This document shows positions 38,640 to 60,814 of a DNA stretch of 64,000 nucleotides, piece by piece (within the stretch, counting starts at the first letter, position 1; every line of letters starts with the position of its first letter). The DNA is from Paralvinella palmiformis (taxonomy: Eukaryota > Annelida > Polychaeta > Terebellida > Alvinellidae). The stretch covers positions 1,336,501 to 1,400,500 of the forward strand of contig JAODUP010000012.1 of the NCBI GenBank assembly GCA_025642065.1, read 5' to 3'. The notes under the pieces were generated by a model. That model made no database searches and was not told the origin of the DNA. It saw only the letters and a program-made list of their open reading frames with translations. Position numbers and translations under genes: made by a program.

Positions 38640-39204
38640 GTATATACTATTTGTATATATTTATATACATTATTTTAATGCATATTTAAGTAATTATTTT
38701 GAAAATGTGGGTAGAATTCTCCAGGATATGGGTCTGTAAGCCTATGTACTACGGCCTAGTGCCTACCGTACCAGGGTCAGCTCTAGTGGTGTGAAAGACT
38801 GAAGTACCAGCTAGAGGGTGGCTTTAAATACCTAAAACCTTAATACGGAACGAGCATTGCCACTATTAATTGGCATAACAGTGAAAAATATCTTCATAAA
38901 GTGATTCACGATCAACATAAGCTAGCTTGTAGATTCACTCGATCATGATCAAGCTATCCCTGTTACACCTAAACACGATCATGCTGACGCTCTAACCGTG
39001 ACCTTAAAAGTAAGAAAGCATGAGAAAAGGTACAGCAAGGTATCTAAGAACGATTTGGTGACCTAGTGGAAAGTGTCAATGACGGAAGATCACCGTGAGT
39101 TACACCTGAACGCCAAACCTCGGTGATTGTGTTGTGCATATAGATCTACCTGCCTCTCCCGTTCTTAATGCGCCATTACTGCGCTTCCATCACGCTTTAC
39201 GGGC
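38640..39204. other. Spacer, no gene seen
   Basis: Neither strand shows a supported exon. Composition is less AT-rich than elsewhere, but no known repeat was recognised. Confidence 0.45.
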
Positions 39205-39590
39205 TTTGTTGTTGTTGTTTTGTTTTTCGGTGAGAATCCCCAGGCTGTCGCTTATTCAGCACAGCCTAAATGTTGGAGTGGTTGAGAAAAATCCCCTCCC
39301 CCACCACTCACAGGGGAGCATCACGGAAAGATGGAGCCGAAATACCCTGAGGGTTGTCACTGCCAGAGTGTTTTACGTCCTCAGGGGGTCTTTAACGTCC
39401 CCCTTTAATTTTAATAATTCAGTGGAGACGGCAGGGCCATTTAATGTGGTCACCCACCCACGATGTTGTGAGCCGAGAAATTAATCTCTGGAAAAGTTTT
39501 CTCAACCACTCCAACATAGAGGCTGTGCCAAACAAGCGACAACCTGGCGATACTCACCGAAATACAAACAAGCAAACAATACACAATCAG
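39205..39590 (-). mobile_element. SINE family A in fold-back arrangement
   Basis: 39205-39500 is a minus-strand family A copy from its tail (gttttgtttttcgg) to just before the tRNA head. At about 39500 the sequence turns around: 39500-39590 is the same 3' part on the plus strand, ending in caaacaagcaaacaa. The two arms share the AGGCTGTCGCTT/AAGCGACA..CCT and ccactccaacat words in opposite directions. The tRNA head is missing from both. Confidence 0.75.
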
Positions 39591-39666
39591 TGTGCATATG
39601 CTCTTTATCATGGCCGAAGACAGGTAAAATGTACCAATTTTTAATAGGAGTGCAGTGTCTGTGGAA

Positions 39667-39850
39667 GGCATGGGGTCAGTTCAATTGGAATTGCTTATTA
39701 AAAAAAATGGAATTAGAATTGATAAAATTGATAAGGTATTCGGACGACCTACTCATGGTAAAAAGTATAGTAGGTAAAAGCTAGAGTAGGTAAAAAATGG
39801 AATTAGAATTGATAAATTTGATGTGGAATTGGAATTGACAAAATGGTACG
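39667..39850. mobile_element. hAT-type MITE copy, degraded
   Basis: The left part, catggggtcagttcaattgg, and GGAATT(A/G)GAATTGA words surround the core tactcatggtaaaaagtata seen in the 38140 copy. The right end near 39850 is decayed, and no target duplication could be read. Confidence 0.6.
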
Positions 39851-39994
39851 GACTAATATGAAAAAAACAATGATCATTTCACATCGTTGTGCACAACTGT
39901 CAATCAACTACACGTACGTCACTGTTATGGAAATAGTAATATCAAGGACGATCAAAACAAAGAAACTAACCAGTGACTAGAAAATTCAAACAAA

Positions 39995-42262
39995 GTTCAG
40001 TTTAGAGGCTCAGAACATATCAAGATCATTTACACAAATGTTGATACGATCACAAACAAAATGAGGGAACTCATTCTGATTGTGAATGATATGAAGCCTG
40101 ACATAGTTATGATAACTGAGGTAAACCCAAATATAGTTTATGCGAAGTAAGCAGTCGGCAATTTAAATTAGAAGGTTTTGATTTGTTCTCAAATGTGGAG
40201 GATAAAGATGTAGGTAGAGGTGTGTCCATTTACGTAGCAGACCATCTGACAATAAGGGTGAATCAAATAAACATTGATATTGCCAACAGGGATAGTATAT
40301 GGTTAGAAATGAAAAGTGGAAAAAATAGCAAGGTAATTTTTGGATGCATATACCGAAGCCCCTCAAGCACACCGGATAATGATGATGCAAAGCCGCATAC
40401 CATGCGCCAACTAGTCGACCCAAAATGCAGCAGATATAATTATTATTGGTGATTTTAATCATCCAGAGATTGATTGGGAGTCAGTAACTACAGAGAAAAG
40501 CATAAATCACAGCAGCCAACACTTCATTGATGCAATTAGAGATGCATACTTGTATCAGCATGTGACTCAGCCTACAAGATACAGACATAGTCAAAACCCC
40601 AACTTTCTTGACTTGATACTGAAAGATGTAAGATATGGATGCCAAAAGAAGTTACAGCCAAGCATAAAAGAAGCAGAAATATAAAGAAACAGATAACAAA
40701 TGGGACTATGGGCGAGCGATAAATGAAGAAAAAAAACACCAATTAACCATGATGACAAGAAATCTGTGTAGGGACTTTGAATACAATTTGGCTAGAAATG
40801 TGAAACAAAACTCCAAGGCATTTTGGAGGTATTGTGAGTCAAAAATGAAAAACAGAAGTAAACTTGGTGACCTGAAAACGGCAGATGGCAAACTCACTGG
40901 TGATGATGAAACAAAAGCTGAGTTACTAAATTCCTTCTTTGTAAGTGTATTCACACATGAAAATACAGATGTCCCAGTCTTAGAAGATAAACATTAGATC
41001 AAAGATAGTGTTAACATAAGCTTCACAACTGATATCATTGAAAAGAAACTGAAAATAACTAAATCTGCTGGACCAGATGGCTTCCATCCACAAGTGTTGA
41101 GTGAGATCTCTCCCTCCATTAAACTGCCGTTGAGCATCATATGCACGCAATCATATAACGAGTGACACCTACCAAGCGATTGGAAAAAATGCCCACATCA
41201 CACCAATACAGAAGAAGGAGTCAAAAGCCATTCCTGGAAATTATCGTCCGGTCAGTCTCGCATCAGTGATAGGAAAAAGTATGTACTTAGGGATTCACTT
41301 GTGAAACACATGATGGACAACAACCTATTTTGTCCCGGGACATAGATGTGATTTACTTGAATTTCAAAAAAGCTTTTGATACTGTCCCTCACCAAAGGTT
41401 ATTGAGGAAATTGAAGTCGTACGGTGTAACCGTTAAATTACTGGAGTGGATAAAGGTTATCATCTGGACGAAGGCAAAGAGTGATTGTAAATGGAAAGCT
41501 TTCATCATGGACAGGTATTCTGAGTGGAACACCTCAAGGAAGTGTGTTGGGTCCAATCTTGTTCGTCATTTTTATAAATGACCTGCCAGATGTGGTTAGC
41601 AGTACAGCAAGAATATTTGCTGATGACACAAAGCTGCTCCGTGAAATTAGGACAATAGAAGATCACGATGTCCTGCAGCAGGACCTTGACAACCTTGACA
41701 ACTATGGTCCGACTACATTTAGAATATGGGAATGTAATCTGGTATCCAAGGTTTAGACGTGACAGTATTGATATAGAAAAAGTTCAGAGACGTGGCACCA
41801 AACCCATTCCGGAGATAAGCCATCTACCATATGATAAGCGACTAAGAGTCCTAAAATTGCCATCATTACAACATCGTAGGAGAAGAGGGGATATGATTCA
41901 GACTTACAAAATATTAAATGAAATTGATAGAATAGATAGTGCTATATTCTTCGAACTAAGTGGTGCATCAGTCACTCGATGTCACAACCAGAAGATAGTA
42001 AAAACACACCAGATTGGGAAGTCGGCAGTAAATTTTCAGTCAGAGAGTAGTGAACGATTGGAACTCGCTCCCAGCTGAAGTCATTGAAAGCCAACAAATA
42101 AACATTTTAAGTCCAGGTTGGATCAATTTTGGCGTCCAGAGCGATACAATTTGCCATGAGCGTTATGTTAATATTTAAATAAAGTGTATATGTACCAGTC
42201 AAGACCGGAATAAATAATCAGGCAATGCCTCCATATTCCGTATATATCCGGTATCAAGGTAT
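39995..42262 (+). mobile_element. CR1-type LINE with endonuclease and reverse transcriptase remains
   Basis: AP-endonuclease pieces come first: MKPDIVMITEVNP (about 40092), GVSIYVADHLTIRV, IFGCIYRSPSS and IIGDFNHPEIDWES (about 40440). Later come KNSKAFWRYCESKMK-like and LLNSFFVSVFT words (about 40800-40960), NYRPVSLAS (about 41240), DVIYLNFKKAFDTVPH (about 41345), GTPQGSVLGPILF, IFADDTKLL (about 41612) and C-terminal RRRRGDM. Several frameshifts and deletions break it; one removes most of the region between FADD and HLEYGNVIWY (about 41700). The 3' end matches the copy ending at 10894. Confidence 0.85.
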
Positions 42263-43204
42263 CTGAATTGAGTACCTTCCCCATCCTGAATTTATATGTT
42301 AGTTAACGCAATAAAATTATCACTGTTTTTTCTGTCAAAACGTTTGTTACATCTCTACTACTGGCTGTACACTGAAATGTGCTCTCGGATAAGAAATGAT
42401 TTGGGGTTTTCTCCAACGATCACTTATTATAAAATGGGACGGCGAATATTCTGTGGAATTTAATTATACAATTTGCTCGGACATATTGCAGTGTCAACAG
42501 ATTAATGGGTGATTTTTAGTAATTTCCCCCGTTAGCTTGACCAAAGACCGTATACATATTTATGCTCTCTGGCTTGACTTCCCATGGACGCAGAAATGTT
42601 GCGTGGCGCCATCTATTGTATACAAAAGGAAAATAGCTATTTGGTAATAATGGTTTGAGTACGAACCATGTTTTGCCTATGATTACAATGGCAACTAGAT
42701 CTACGGAAGGAGGGAATCATATAGTTATACTAATATTAAAAGCAATGTCACTGTTGTTCTGTCAGTGTGGTTGATTCCTACAAAGTATATACGAGCATAA
42801 GAGTCCGGTGATTTACCTATATGTTTATTATTATATGCCAATTACAGGACTTGATGATGTAAATGGGTTTTAGATCTAATTCTAAAGCTAATAATCAATT
42901 ACTTGTTGAAAGTTGTTTATATTTCAAATTCACCATTAAGTCAATCAGTGAAATTGATGGTGGCAGTCTCATACCCATTTTTAAATAGATCTAATGTCCA
43001 GTCGCAGTGTAACAATGTCGAGCTAATTTGGATCTTGATTAATTTGAACCTTATTATCTTATTATAGACTTATATGTTTCATTTTACTTATATAATATAT
43101 ATACTATACTTATCCTCTTCTGCATATACTAGTTTTATAGACTGTTAACAGATAGTGACCTACCTAGGGACGCACTGTCATAATGAAAGAATGTGTTTAC
43201 TGGT
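42263..43204. other. Spacer, no gene seen
   Basis: AT-rich sequence without recognised exons or repeats. Confidence 0.45.
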
Positions 43205-43520
43205 TGTTGGCTGTATTTTCATTGACTCCAGGCTTTATCTAACCTTGCTTTAAAGCCAATAAAGTTGTTTAAACTTGGGGTATTTACAATATATCATCTG
43301 GAAGTTTATTTGATAGATTATTCGCTCTTATGGTGAGCAATTGTCGTACCCTTTTGTTTACACGCTCTTTGCCCAGTTTGAATGAATGTCCTCTGGAGGT
43401 TGGTGACTGATATAATTTAATGTACTTTGCATCTATATGATACATGCCATGCTGGTACAGCTCTACCATATCACCTCTTATCCTGTGGTAGTGAAGGCTT
43501 GGTAGTTTCAGCCTAATATT
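43205..43520 (-). mobile_element. CR1-type LINE C-terminal fragment
   Basis: The minus-strand translation reads RLKLPSLHYHRIRGDMVELYQ, then TSRGHSFKLGKERVNKRVRQ, then NNLSNKLPDDI and a closing segment FIGFKARLDKAWSQ. This is the standard end of CR1 ORF2. The open frame runs 43571-43284 with a small shift afterwards. The sequence is 5'-truncated. Confidence 0.75.
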
Positions 43521-44539
43521 TGACACATGAATTTGTACATGAATACTAGGAATATAGCAAAATAATAACATTTATTGTTCTGCACACAAAGTGAATATTG
43601 TCCATCTGAACAGTTAACAGTGTAATTCAACACTGCCTCTGATAATCCTATAGCAGAATACCAGCTTTACTGCTGCCTAGATGATTGCATACTTTAGTGT
43701 GAACATTTCCAAAGTTGGAAAATATTTGCTAAATTGATGGTGATGAAACTGAATCCACTGAACATTTTGTGTAGTGGACTTACATTCTGGCAGCATTATT
43801 TGCTTGCTGATGACCACACTTTTTGCATATTTCTCATTTCCAACAGTAACATGTAAAAAAATTCACACATGGAATTATGTGGCCTTCCACATTTATACAT
43901 GGCTAAAGGCTAGATATAAAATAACATGCAGGTGTGTATCAGTGTGATCATGAGAAAGTGCAATACTGCTTCAAATTAAATTCAGGCTGCATTTATCTCA
44001 CATTTTAATATTGTATGTCACCTGGAAAATGAAGTGACATCTTAACATCATAATACATGTATGTGCCAACATTAGATAGAGGGTTATTCTGAGACTAGTA
44101 GATGAACTGCAATAATTACCCACATGCCAGATATAGTTAAGTAGGCCTTCCACCAATTAATCAGTGAGATCTTGGTAGCAAGATTGGTGAAAAATATAGA
44201 TGGAAACGCTTTGAAACTTCGGTCTTTCATAGTTATACATTTGTTGGCAGTGTCTAATTACTTTGCAGTAATATTTAAACCTTTGTACAAGGGATGGAGC
44301 ATGCATTCATCACTGAGGGTCAACTAGACTGGATATTGGGTTATCATAATGTGGATTAGTCTGTTAACTCAATTGCTATTCATGTATTACAGTCTTGGTG
44401 TAGTATATGTTGTTATCATTTTATAGATTCATTTTGTTTAAATTTGTTTTTTATAAGTCAGTGTAAAAAACCCGTTTTTACATGATGTTAATATAAACTG
44501 TTAATTAACAATGGTAATATCGTCTGTGTAAAAAAACCT
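43521..44539. other. Spacer between two CR1 fragments
   Basis: No coding exon or known repeat was recognised. The flanking CR1 pieces are on the same strand and in element order, so this could be unrecognisable CR1 interior or later insertion. Confidence 0.35.
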
Positions 44540-44770
44540 ACCAACCTTGGTTACTCTGAATGATACATCTAGGGCTGGTTCATCATAGTTCCTATCAGGG
44601 AATGTTGTCATGTGATCATATGCCTCCTTCGTAAACACAGATGAGTTGTTTAAGAGGTCTGCCTTTTCTTTTGGTTCTGCCCAGTGATATCATAGCTTGG
44701 GTCTTGCATTTTGATTGTGCATAGTTATAAAATACCTTGGGGTTATGCTTCACCTCATTGGCACTTTTCT
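44540..44770 (-). mobile_element. CR1-type LINE fragment (region before RT)
   Basis: The minus-strand frames give NEVKHNPKVFYNYAQSKCKT, followed in a shifted frame by KRKADLLNNSSVFTKEAYD. This matches the CR1 segment between endonuclease and reverse transcriptase (K.NPK.F..Y..SK.KT, then ELLN..F.SVFT). It may belong to the same insertion as 43205-43520. Confidence 0.6.
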
Positions 44771-45776
44771 TATTGCTAGGTTATTCAGATCATAAAGGTT
44801 AACTTAACTAAGGTGATAAGTCATTTATTAATTATATTTCGATGTTTATAAAAAATAAAATGACACTGGCTATAAAGATTTAATTTATCTCGCAGGTGAA
44901 CTGGAAAAATAAAAATAGCAGAATCTGCTGTTTTGACTACGGTACTTGCTGCACTCCACAGCAAGATATCAGACACAATGGCAATGCTTTTCACATTGGC
45001 TGATGCTGGTATACATTTATGCAGCTGTTAGATCATGCAGTACCACTAGCTTCATATAATTCTCCATGTGCCAAGAAATAAAAATGTATTCTAGAATATA
45101 GCTGTTCCATGAGTTATACATGTTTAATTTCATGTTTGGCTTCAATACAACAAAGAAGAAATATTATGGATAAAATGGGTGATGGGTCATAATATCAGTT
45201 ATTCAAAGTGTATGCGCATACATTTAAATAAGTTCTAAACAAATATAACCACTATTAAGAATTGTACAGTTAATGTAACATGTTATTTATTTGATTAACT
45301 GGCAGTAAATGTATATATCAAATTTGGTTTATTATTTTCCAACATATAATGATGAATTATACTTAAAAAATAGCTTAACTCAGTTTAGCCCAAAATGAGG
45401 ATTTAATTCAGTTTGCGTTAACCCCAGATTTAACTTGGGGTGGGGACTAAATCTGCCATCTGTGCTTATTTAAATGTCTTATCAAGTAAAGAAACTGCTA
45501 ACTTGTGTAGTTTTATTTTTGATAACTAATTTTTATTTATTTCTTGAAACTTATTAATTATACAGCATATAAAACTACTGGTAAAAAAATACCTCAATTT
45601 AAGTCACAGTTGTTTTTTATATTATTTTGCAATTCTTTGTTTATATGTTTTAAACTCATTTTATTTATAGACTTGAATTATGTGCCACAATTTAATTAAA
45701 CACTCTTTTGTTTTGTATTTGTACTGTAAGTTTCTATTATGAATCAAAATGGTGAGAATTTTATATAAGGTTATTA
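44771..45776. other. Spacer, no gene seen
   Basis: AT-rich sequence without recognised features on either strand. Confidence 0.4.
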
Positions 45777-47155
45777 GGCCATTGTTTTTTAAATACTTGT
45801 TTTACAAACCTGCCGACCACAGCTGGGAAATAAAATTGACTTTTATTCTTTTTATCGTTATTTTCCCACTGACCTGCCTGCAGCTAACCTTGTTAATTTG
45901 TTTCCTTCAAATTGTTTATTTTGACATTCAAAATACATAATTTTAATGAAAGCAAACACATACAGAATGATGAAAAGGAAGATGCTTGAAGCATTGCTTA
46001 TATGGTGCATCCCCCCTTAACATACACAGTGTGGGGCTTGTCTTGTTGAAATTTGGGCACAGGCCAAACATACAATGTGGGCAGATCGACCACAAGTATA
46101 AATACATAGTGTAGACTTTTGAAATGTTGACACCTGTGGACAAAAGTTCGAATTTTGATAGCAGCTAATTGTTTTTGGTGGTGTAGTGTTGCAAATTGCT
46201 TTAAAGTAAACACAAAACAATTATTCAGTGATATATTATGTTCCAGCTTAAAACTATTAAGTGTAATAAATAACGAATATGGTTTTAATATTGTGGTCGA
46301 TTTTCCCTGCCTGGTCGAACCTCCCCACTTCTCCTATATTTTTTTGAAACAACAACAAGTCAAAATACTACCTATAATTAGGTATTAGGACAAATGATTT
46401 TGCTTATGGCATACACAAAAAAAACTTTTTTCATGCGTCTCCCATTTTGTCTCCCTTGACCCATGCACTAAACGGCCTCGTGGAGTGGGCATTGTTAAAT
46501 GGGACCAGCAACAACCCCCCCCACCTGCATTATCCATGTATTTCGGACACCCCTCTCACCTTCTGAGATATTTTTCTTGTGAAAGCCTGCCTGGATACTC
46601 GAATCGGACGGTTGAATCCAGAAGTTTATGACCTGGAATCGTAAACTTCTGGAATCAACAGTCCGATTCACACCAGTCGCTACATGGAACAATCCGTTTT
46701 GTCGCAGATCACACATGTGGAATCACGTTCCTACATTTAAATGTGTTCCATTTTTTTGTCAGATTCGCATAACTGATATATATGGAATATCGGCTGTAAG
46801 CTTATTAATATACACTCACCAATTTGCGACAGTGCTAGTGTCAATGAATCAACGACCGCATAAGAATCTGTTGGAAAGATGGTAACTCATGCTGGTGCTG
46901 ATAGTGACATATCTGTTGTTTACTTTTCACTGAGGATTAATATTAAAATATTAAAGGCCGAAAAAAGCAAAACTATTGGAGAGATTCTCAAATCCCAAGT
47001 ACCGGAGGATATATATGTGATACAAAATATTGTTGTGTTTTTTTTCCGACTGACCAACCCTATGTTTTCATAGAATTTTTTAATTATTTTCCCGACTGAT
47101 CCTAATTTTCGGGAGGAAAATTTTCTGTAAAACAATAATACAAAAACCAATGGCC
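45777..47155. mobile_element. PIF/Harbinger-like non-autonomous element
   Basis: The outer ends GGCCATTGTTTTTTA (45777) and, inverted, GGCCATTGGTTTTTG (ending 47155) are followed on both sides by acttGTTTTACA-like words and by cccgactgac-like words further in (about 45870 and 47090). TTA flanks both ends (45774-45776 and 47156-47158), as expected for Harbinger targets. Interior open frames of up to 85 codons (46628-46885, 46879-47073) show no recognised transposase. An internal hairpin lies at 46601-46669. Confidence 0.55.
46601..46669. repeat. Near-perfect 31-bp-arm inverted repeat
   Basis: gaatcggacggttgaatcca...gaagtttatga is mirrored by tcgtaaacttctggaatcaa...cagtccgattc, with a loop of about 7 bases (cctggaa) and about three mismatches. 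It lies inside the Harbinger-like element. Confidence 0.8.
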
Positions 47156-47158
47156 TTA

Positions 47159-47816
47159 TGAATGATTTCTTGAATTTTCTGTGAATCTATATAAAACAAG
47201 TGTTCTGACTTCATGTAATCATGTCAAATATAAATTGGAAATAAAGCTTGGAAATGTAATTGTTGAACATTATGTTGAGATTGATATGTTGATAAAAATT
47301 CCAAATTAGCCAAAATTATGACTTATACATGTATTAGTTCTAATTCCCTGTTTCTTCACTGAAAATGTATCTTTCAGGGTTGTGATGTCATATGATACTT
47401 AATTCAGTGAGGCAGTGATTGAACCCATTATTTTGTGTAATCATTAGTCACACTTTTGGTATATGGCTAAGGGGATGAGGTTTATGTTTATTTCAGTTAA
47501 TTTCCATTGCTGTGAGCCATATGAAATAAAGTATGAAAATGATTGTAAAAACTGACATTTTGTATCAAATTAACAGATTTCTAATCTGAGGAAATACGTT
47601 ATGACAGTATTATGTTTTTGTGACTTATAAACAAAGTGAAACATCTAACTGAGCATCTTTAAAGCAATCAGAGCTAACTGTAATTAATTTTACTTCAAGA
47701 TAAGTAATATTTAATGAAAATGTAGCCTTGATTGAGGTTTATTTACTGAAAATGGGATATGTTCTTTGATTACAGCATCTCTTTATACAGCCTGTATCCA
47801 CACATAGCACTTCACC
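47159..47816. other. Region 5' of SANBR coding sequence
   Basis: No coding exon seen. Splice-acceptor-like ttgattacag (ending about 47775) and tttatacag (ending about 47790) precede the SANBR start codon. The first coding exon therefore probably has a short 5' UTR joined to an upstream non-coding exon. Confidence 0.4.
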
Positions 47817-57676
<9,860 letters not shown>

Positions 57677-59407
57677 AGAGATCTGCATTGTTGATCATCC
57701 AGCTTGAATAGTACCATCAGGATAATATTTTATGCTACTGTTTTATTGTCACATATTATAGAGATAAATGTACACAATTATCTAATATTGTTGTTTAGAT
57801 ACTAACAACATGAAACTTTATTTATTTAATAATCACTTGGAACAGATGTTCATCATGTTAAATTTTAACTATTGGTATCAAGATATACTGTTGTTGATAT
57901 TTTAAAGATTTCCACTGTTATGTGATCTTTATGATAAACCAAACATGAGAAAAAGAACATGTTTATCCACCAAGAATTAGTTCTTTGATAGTGAATAACA
58001 TTTATTTTAATATCTGTGCTAGGTTTGTTACTCATGATCCATAACAGAATTAATATATTGTGCCGTTTTATCTTTACTATTTATTCTTCAGATGATTTAT
58101 TGTGACCAGGTTCAAGTCAGTGTATGTCTAGACACACACACACACACACACACACACACATTTATATTTATTCACTGTATGTTTTTGCAGTTTAACTGAT
58201 TTTTCTTTGAATAAATCATTTAGTGTTATTTATAACCTGTCACATTGTTGTAATAAAACTATTTACATTGAATAATGTGTTTTACCATGTGTTTTAAAAC
58301 ATTACCATATAATACACATCTTACAGGAAACAAAGCTTCAAGAATGTGTTCTAGTTACTGGTAATCATTTCATCAAGCAGTTGAAATTATTTGACATCAT
58401 CATGTGTAATGTGATAAATATCTATTAAAGGAACCAATCACCCTCAGATAATATGATTTAAATGTGTAATGCTTATAAAAGTCCCACAATAATAATCACA
58501 AACTCTATCTGGCATTATAAATATAAGGAAATAATTCAAATTACTGAAGGGTAGCCATTACAACTTCTTTGAATGCCAGACTGTATGGCGGTAAGGAAAA
58601 GATTTGACTTAAAATATTTACACATTATTATAGACAAAAATGAGATAATTTTGTATTGTAGATCGAATAACAGAAATTAAATCATCTCCATTTACAAATA
58701 ATAATAATTTAATGTACATTTAACAAAGTGACCTTACTAACAGCAGTACAAACAAAGGTGCATGATGACATTGATGTGCACTAAATTTGAAGGATATACA
58801 CAAATACACTCTTTATACAGCCATATACAGGCTATCAGTATCACTACTGACACTAGTATCAGCTATGTACTCAGATTATGTAGCCCAACTAAAATCAGAA
58901 ACGGACGAGTATGAGCAAGAAAACATTTTCCGGTGTAGGTCAAAGCCCTCTAGGTTAAAAGCCCTCACTTTCAGTTTAATACCCTAAACCCTAAGTGTAC
59001 TCTTTAGATGCTACTATTAAAAATATTACTCAAATATTTCTACGAAAATAACATATTATCCAAGTATATATGAGGGCTTTTGACCGGAACCCCCATTTTC
59101 AATGGTGACCAATGATAGATCCGAAGATCGAGATCAAGTAACTTCAATAATCGCTAGGAGTTAGTTACGGCGATATTATGACGATATTGTATATGATCAT
59201 ATTAATTCATCTTAATTCAATAGTACACATTTAAGATTTTAATGCACCTTTTGAATATTATCTAGTTAATTGCTGACGCCGTGACGAATAATAGAAACGT
59301 CAGATTTATTTTTGACAGTTAAGGTCAAGGACAAATTGTGAGGTCGGGGTCGTATTTACGTTCCGAGTAGTTTCCTGTATTTATCGTTAGTTTATTATCT
59401 AATAACA
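57677..59407. other. SANBR 3' UTR and spacer
   Basis: AATAAA signals at 58210-58215 and 58252-58257 could end a SANBR 3' UTR of about 550-600 bases. A (CA)n tract lies at about 58134-58160. The rest holds a dispersed repeat (58425-58615) and AT-rich sequence without exons. Confidence 0.45.
58425..58615. repeat. Second copy of the AAAGGGACAGTCC-type dispersed repeat
   Basis: It starts taaaggaaccaatcaccctcag and is colinear with 26018-26240 through gtaatgctta, cacaataataatcacaaa and aaattactg up to a gccag..ggcgg end. Confidence 0.65.
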
Positions 59408-59458
59408 ATGTTGCTGAGAACAGTAGGGTCACTGAAAAATGCATCAGGATGTCGGACG
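59408..59458 (+). CDS. Candidate first coding exon of an unidentified gene (mitochondrial-type presequence)
   Basis: ATG begins MLLRTVGSLKNASGCRT (17 codons) and ends at a good donor, ACG|gtatga. Arg/Lys spaced among hydrophobic and Ser/Thr residues, with no acidic residues, is typical of an N-terminal mitochondrial targeting sequence. The upstream 100 bases are less AT-rich and contain GTGACGAATA and AACGTCAG (CRE-like) words. No following exon could be joined with confidence. The exon at 63498-63636 is in a different phase and would need one more exon between. Confidence 0.4.
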
Positions 59459-59654
59459 GTATGAGTCACAGTTTACATATGATATATTAGTGTTTTCGTT
59501 ATTATTATATCATATATGCCTGGTTTTATTGAATTTCTGAAGATATTAGACTAGAAGCTAGTAGTAGTACTACTGGATCTACTAGTAGTATTACTATTTT
59601 AGTCTAGTAACTAGTTCTAGTAGATCTAGTACTAGACTCCAGTCTAGTAGATAT

Positions 59655-59880
59655 AGTCTCTGAGCACTCAATGCGCATGATGTAGACTATCGATACCCCA
59701 GGCTGGCGCTGTAGGGCACGACCTCCTATAGTTATAGGCCAAATACTGAAATAGGGGGTTTGTTAATTTCATGCATGATGTAATCTTTATATCCTAGTAT
59801 GAGCATGTGCATTGAGTGCTCTGACCTTTAGTGGCAGCGAACAGATTTGGCGATGTTCGGCTACGCAACAATTAACGTCC
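59655..59880. mobile_element. Mutator-like TIR element, partial third copy
   Basis: It contains gagcactcaatgcgcatg, ctgtagggcacg...cctatag, gggtttgttaatttcatgcatgat and the right TIR ...ggctacgcaacaattaacgtcc, as in the element at 60028-60447. The left TIR is missing, so no target duplication can be read. Confidence 0.6.
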
Positions 59881-60027
59881 TTTATTTATATATTTTATTG
59901 TTATTATTACTAGATTTGTCTAGAGTCTAGCCAGACTCTCGTCTGTTTCTCACCAGTCTCTGTGACCATGAAATTCTAATTCTCTTATTTATTCAGGTTT
60001 TGACTTGAGTGGGTATATTATTAAAAA

Positions 60028-60447
60028 CAAAGTGGTTGCGTAGCCAAGCATCAGAAACCTGTTCACTGTCCCTAAAGGTCCGAGCACTCAATCATCATGC
60101 GCTGGCTTCCGATAGCACTGAGCACTTAATGCTGACTCCTGACTCTGGACACACCCTAGGCCATCGCTGTAGGGCACAGCCTCTTATAGGGGGTTTGTTA
60201 ATTTCATGCATGATTTACTGCAGGACATATGGTAGCCGCCGAGTGCTCTGATCTTTATGTCCGAGCATCCAAAACAAGTCAAAATAGTGCTCAGTCCTCA
60301 GCCCTTTACCACCAGGTGGCACGGTTCCGACCAGTGACATGACCGAAAACTTTTCAGGTCAATGGTTTCGATGCTCAGCTTTCTGCTCTGCTTGGACCTT
60401 TAGTGGCAGCAAAGAGGTTTCTGATGCTCGGCTACATAACAACGTCC
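60028..60447. mobile_element. Mutator-like non-autonomous TIR element (420 bp)
   Basis: Long inverted ends start GTGGTTGCGTAGCCAAGCAT and mirror ATGCTCGGCTACATAACAAC; the pairing continues over about 60 bp including CTAAAGGTCCGAGCACT. The exact 9-bp duplication tattaaaaa lies at 60019-60027 and 60448-60456. Long TIRs with 9-bp duplications fit Mutator-like elements. No transposase is encoded. Confidence 0.72.
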
Positions 60448-60814
60448 TATTAAAAAACCTCTAGTGCATAGCCCATAAGTGCCCTGGCAGCCTTTAAGTT
60501 TAAATCCTAATTTTTTGGTCCCTTGAACATTCCCAAATTGGGAGGAGGATGTCTTTTGATCTTTAAAATGAGGTTCTTATGTCCCTAGAGATGTTGTATA
60601 CTAATATAAATTCATTTCATTTTTAAAAATAATCTAGGCTGTAGACGTACATCAAAATAGCTATAGCTCCAGCACTTCAACTGCGCATGCGCATCTTCCC
60701 AAATATCCAGGTAGAACATAATATACTGTCAGCTACCGGACACCCTACAAATTTACTAAAGCTCAGGCTCTCTGCCTGAGGCCAATCTTAAAAATAATCT
60801 TGTTATAATATAAT

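Noticed and set aside
46628..47073. Open frames of 85 and 64 codons upstream of SANBR
   Set aside because: Both lie inside the TTA-flanked Harbinger-like element, show no known domain and have no splice support.
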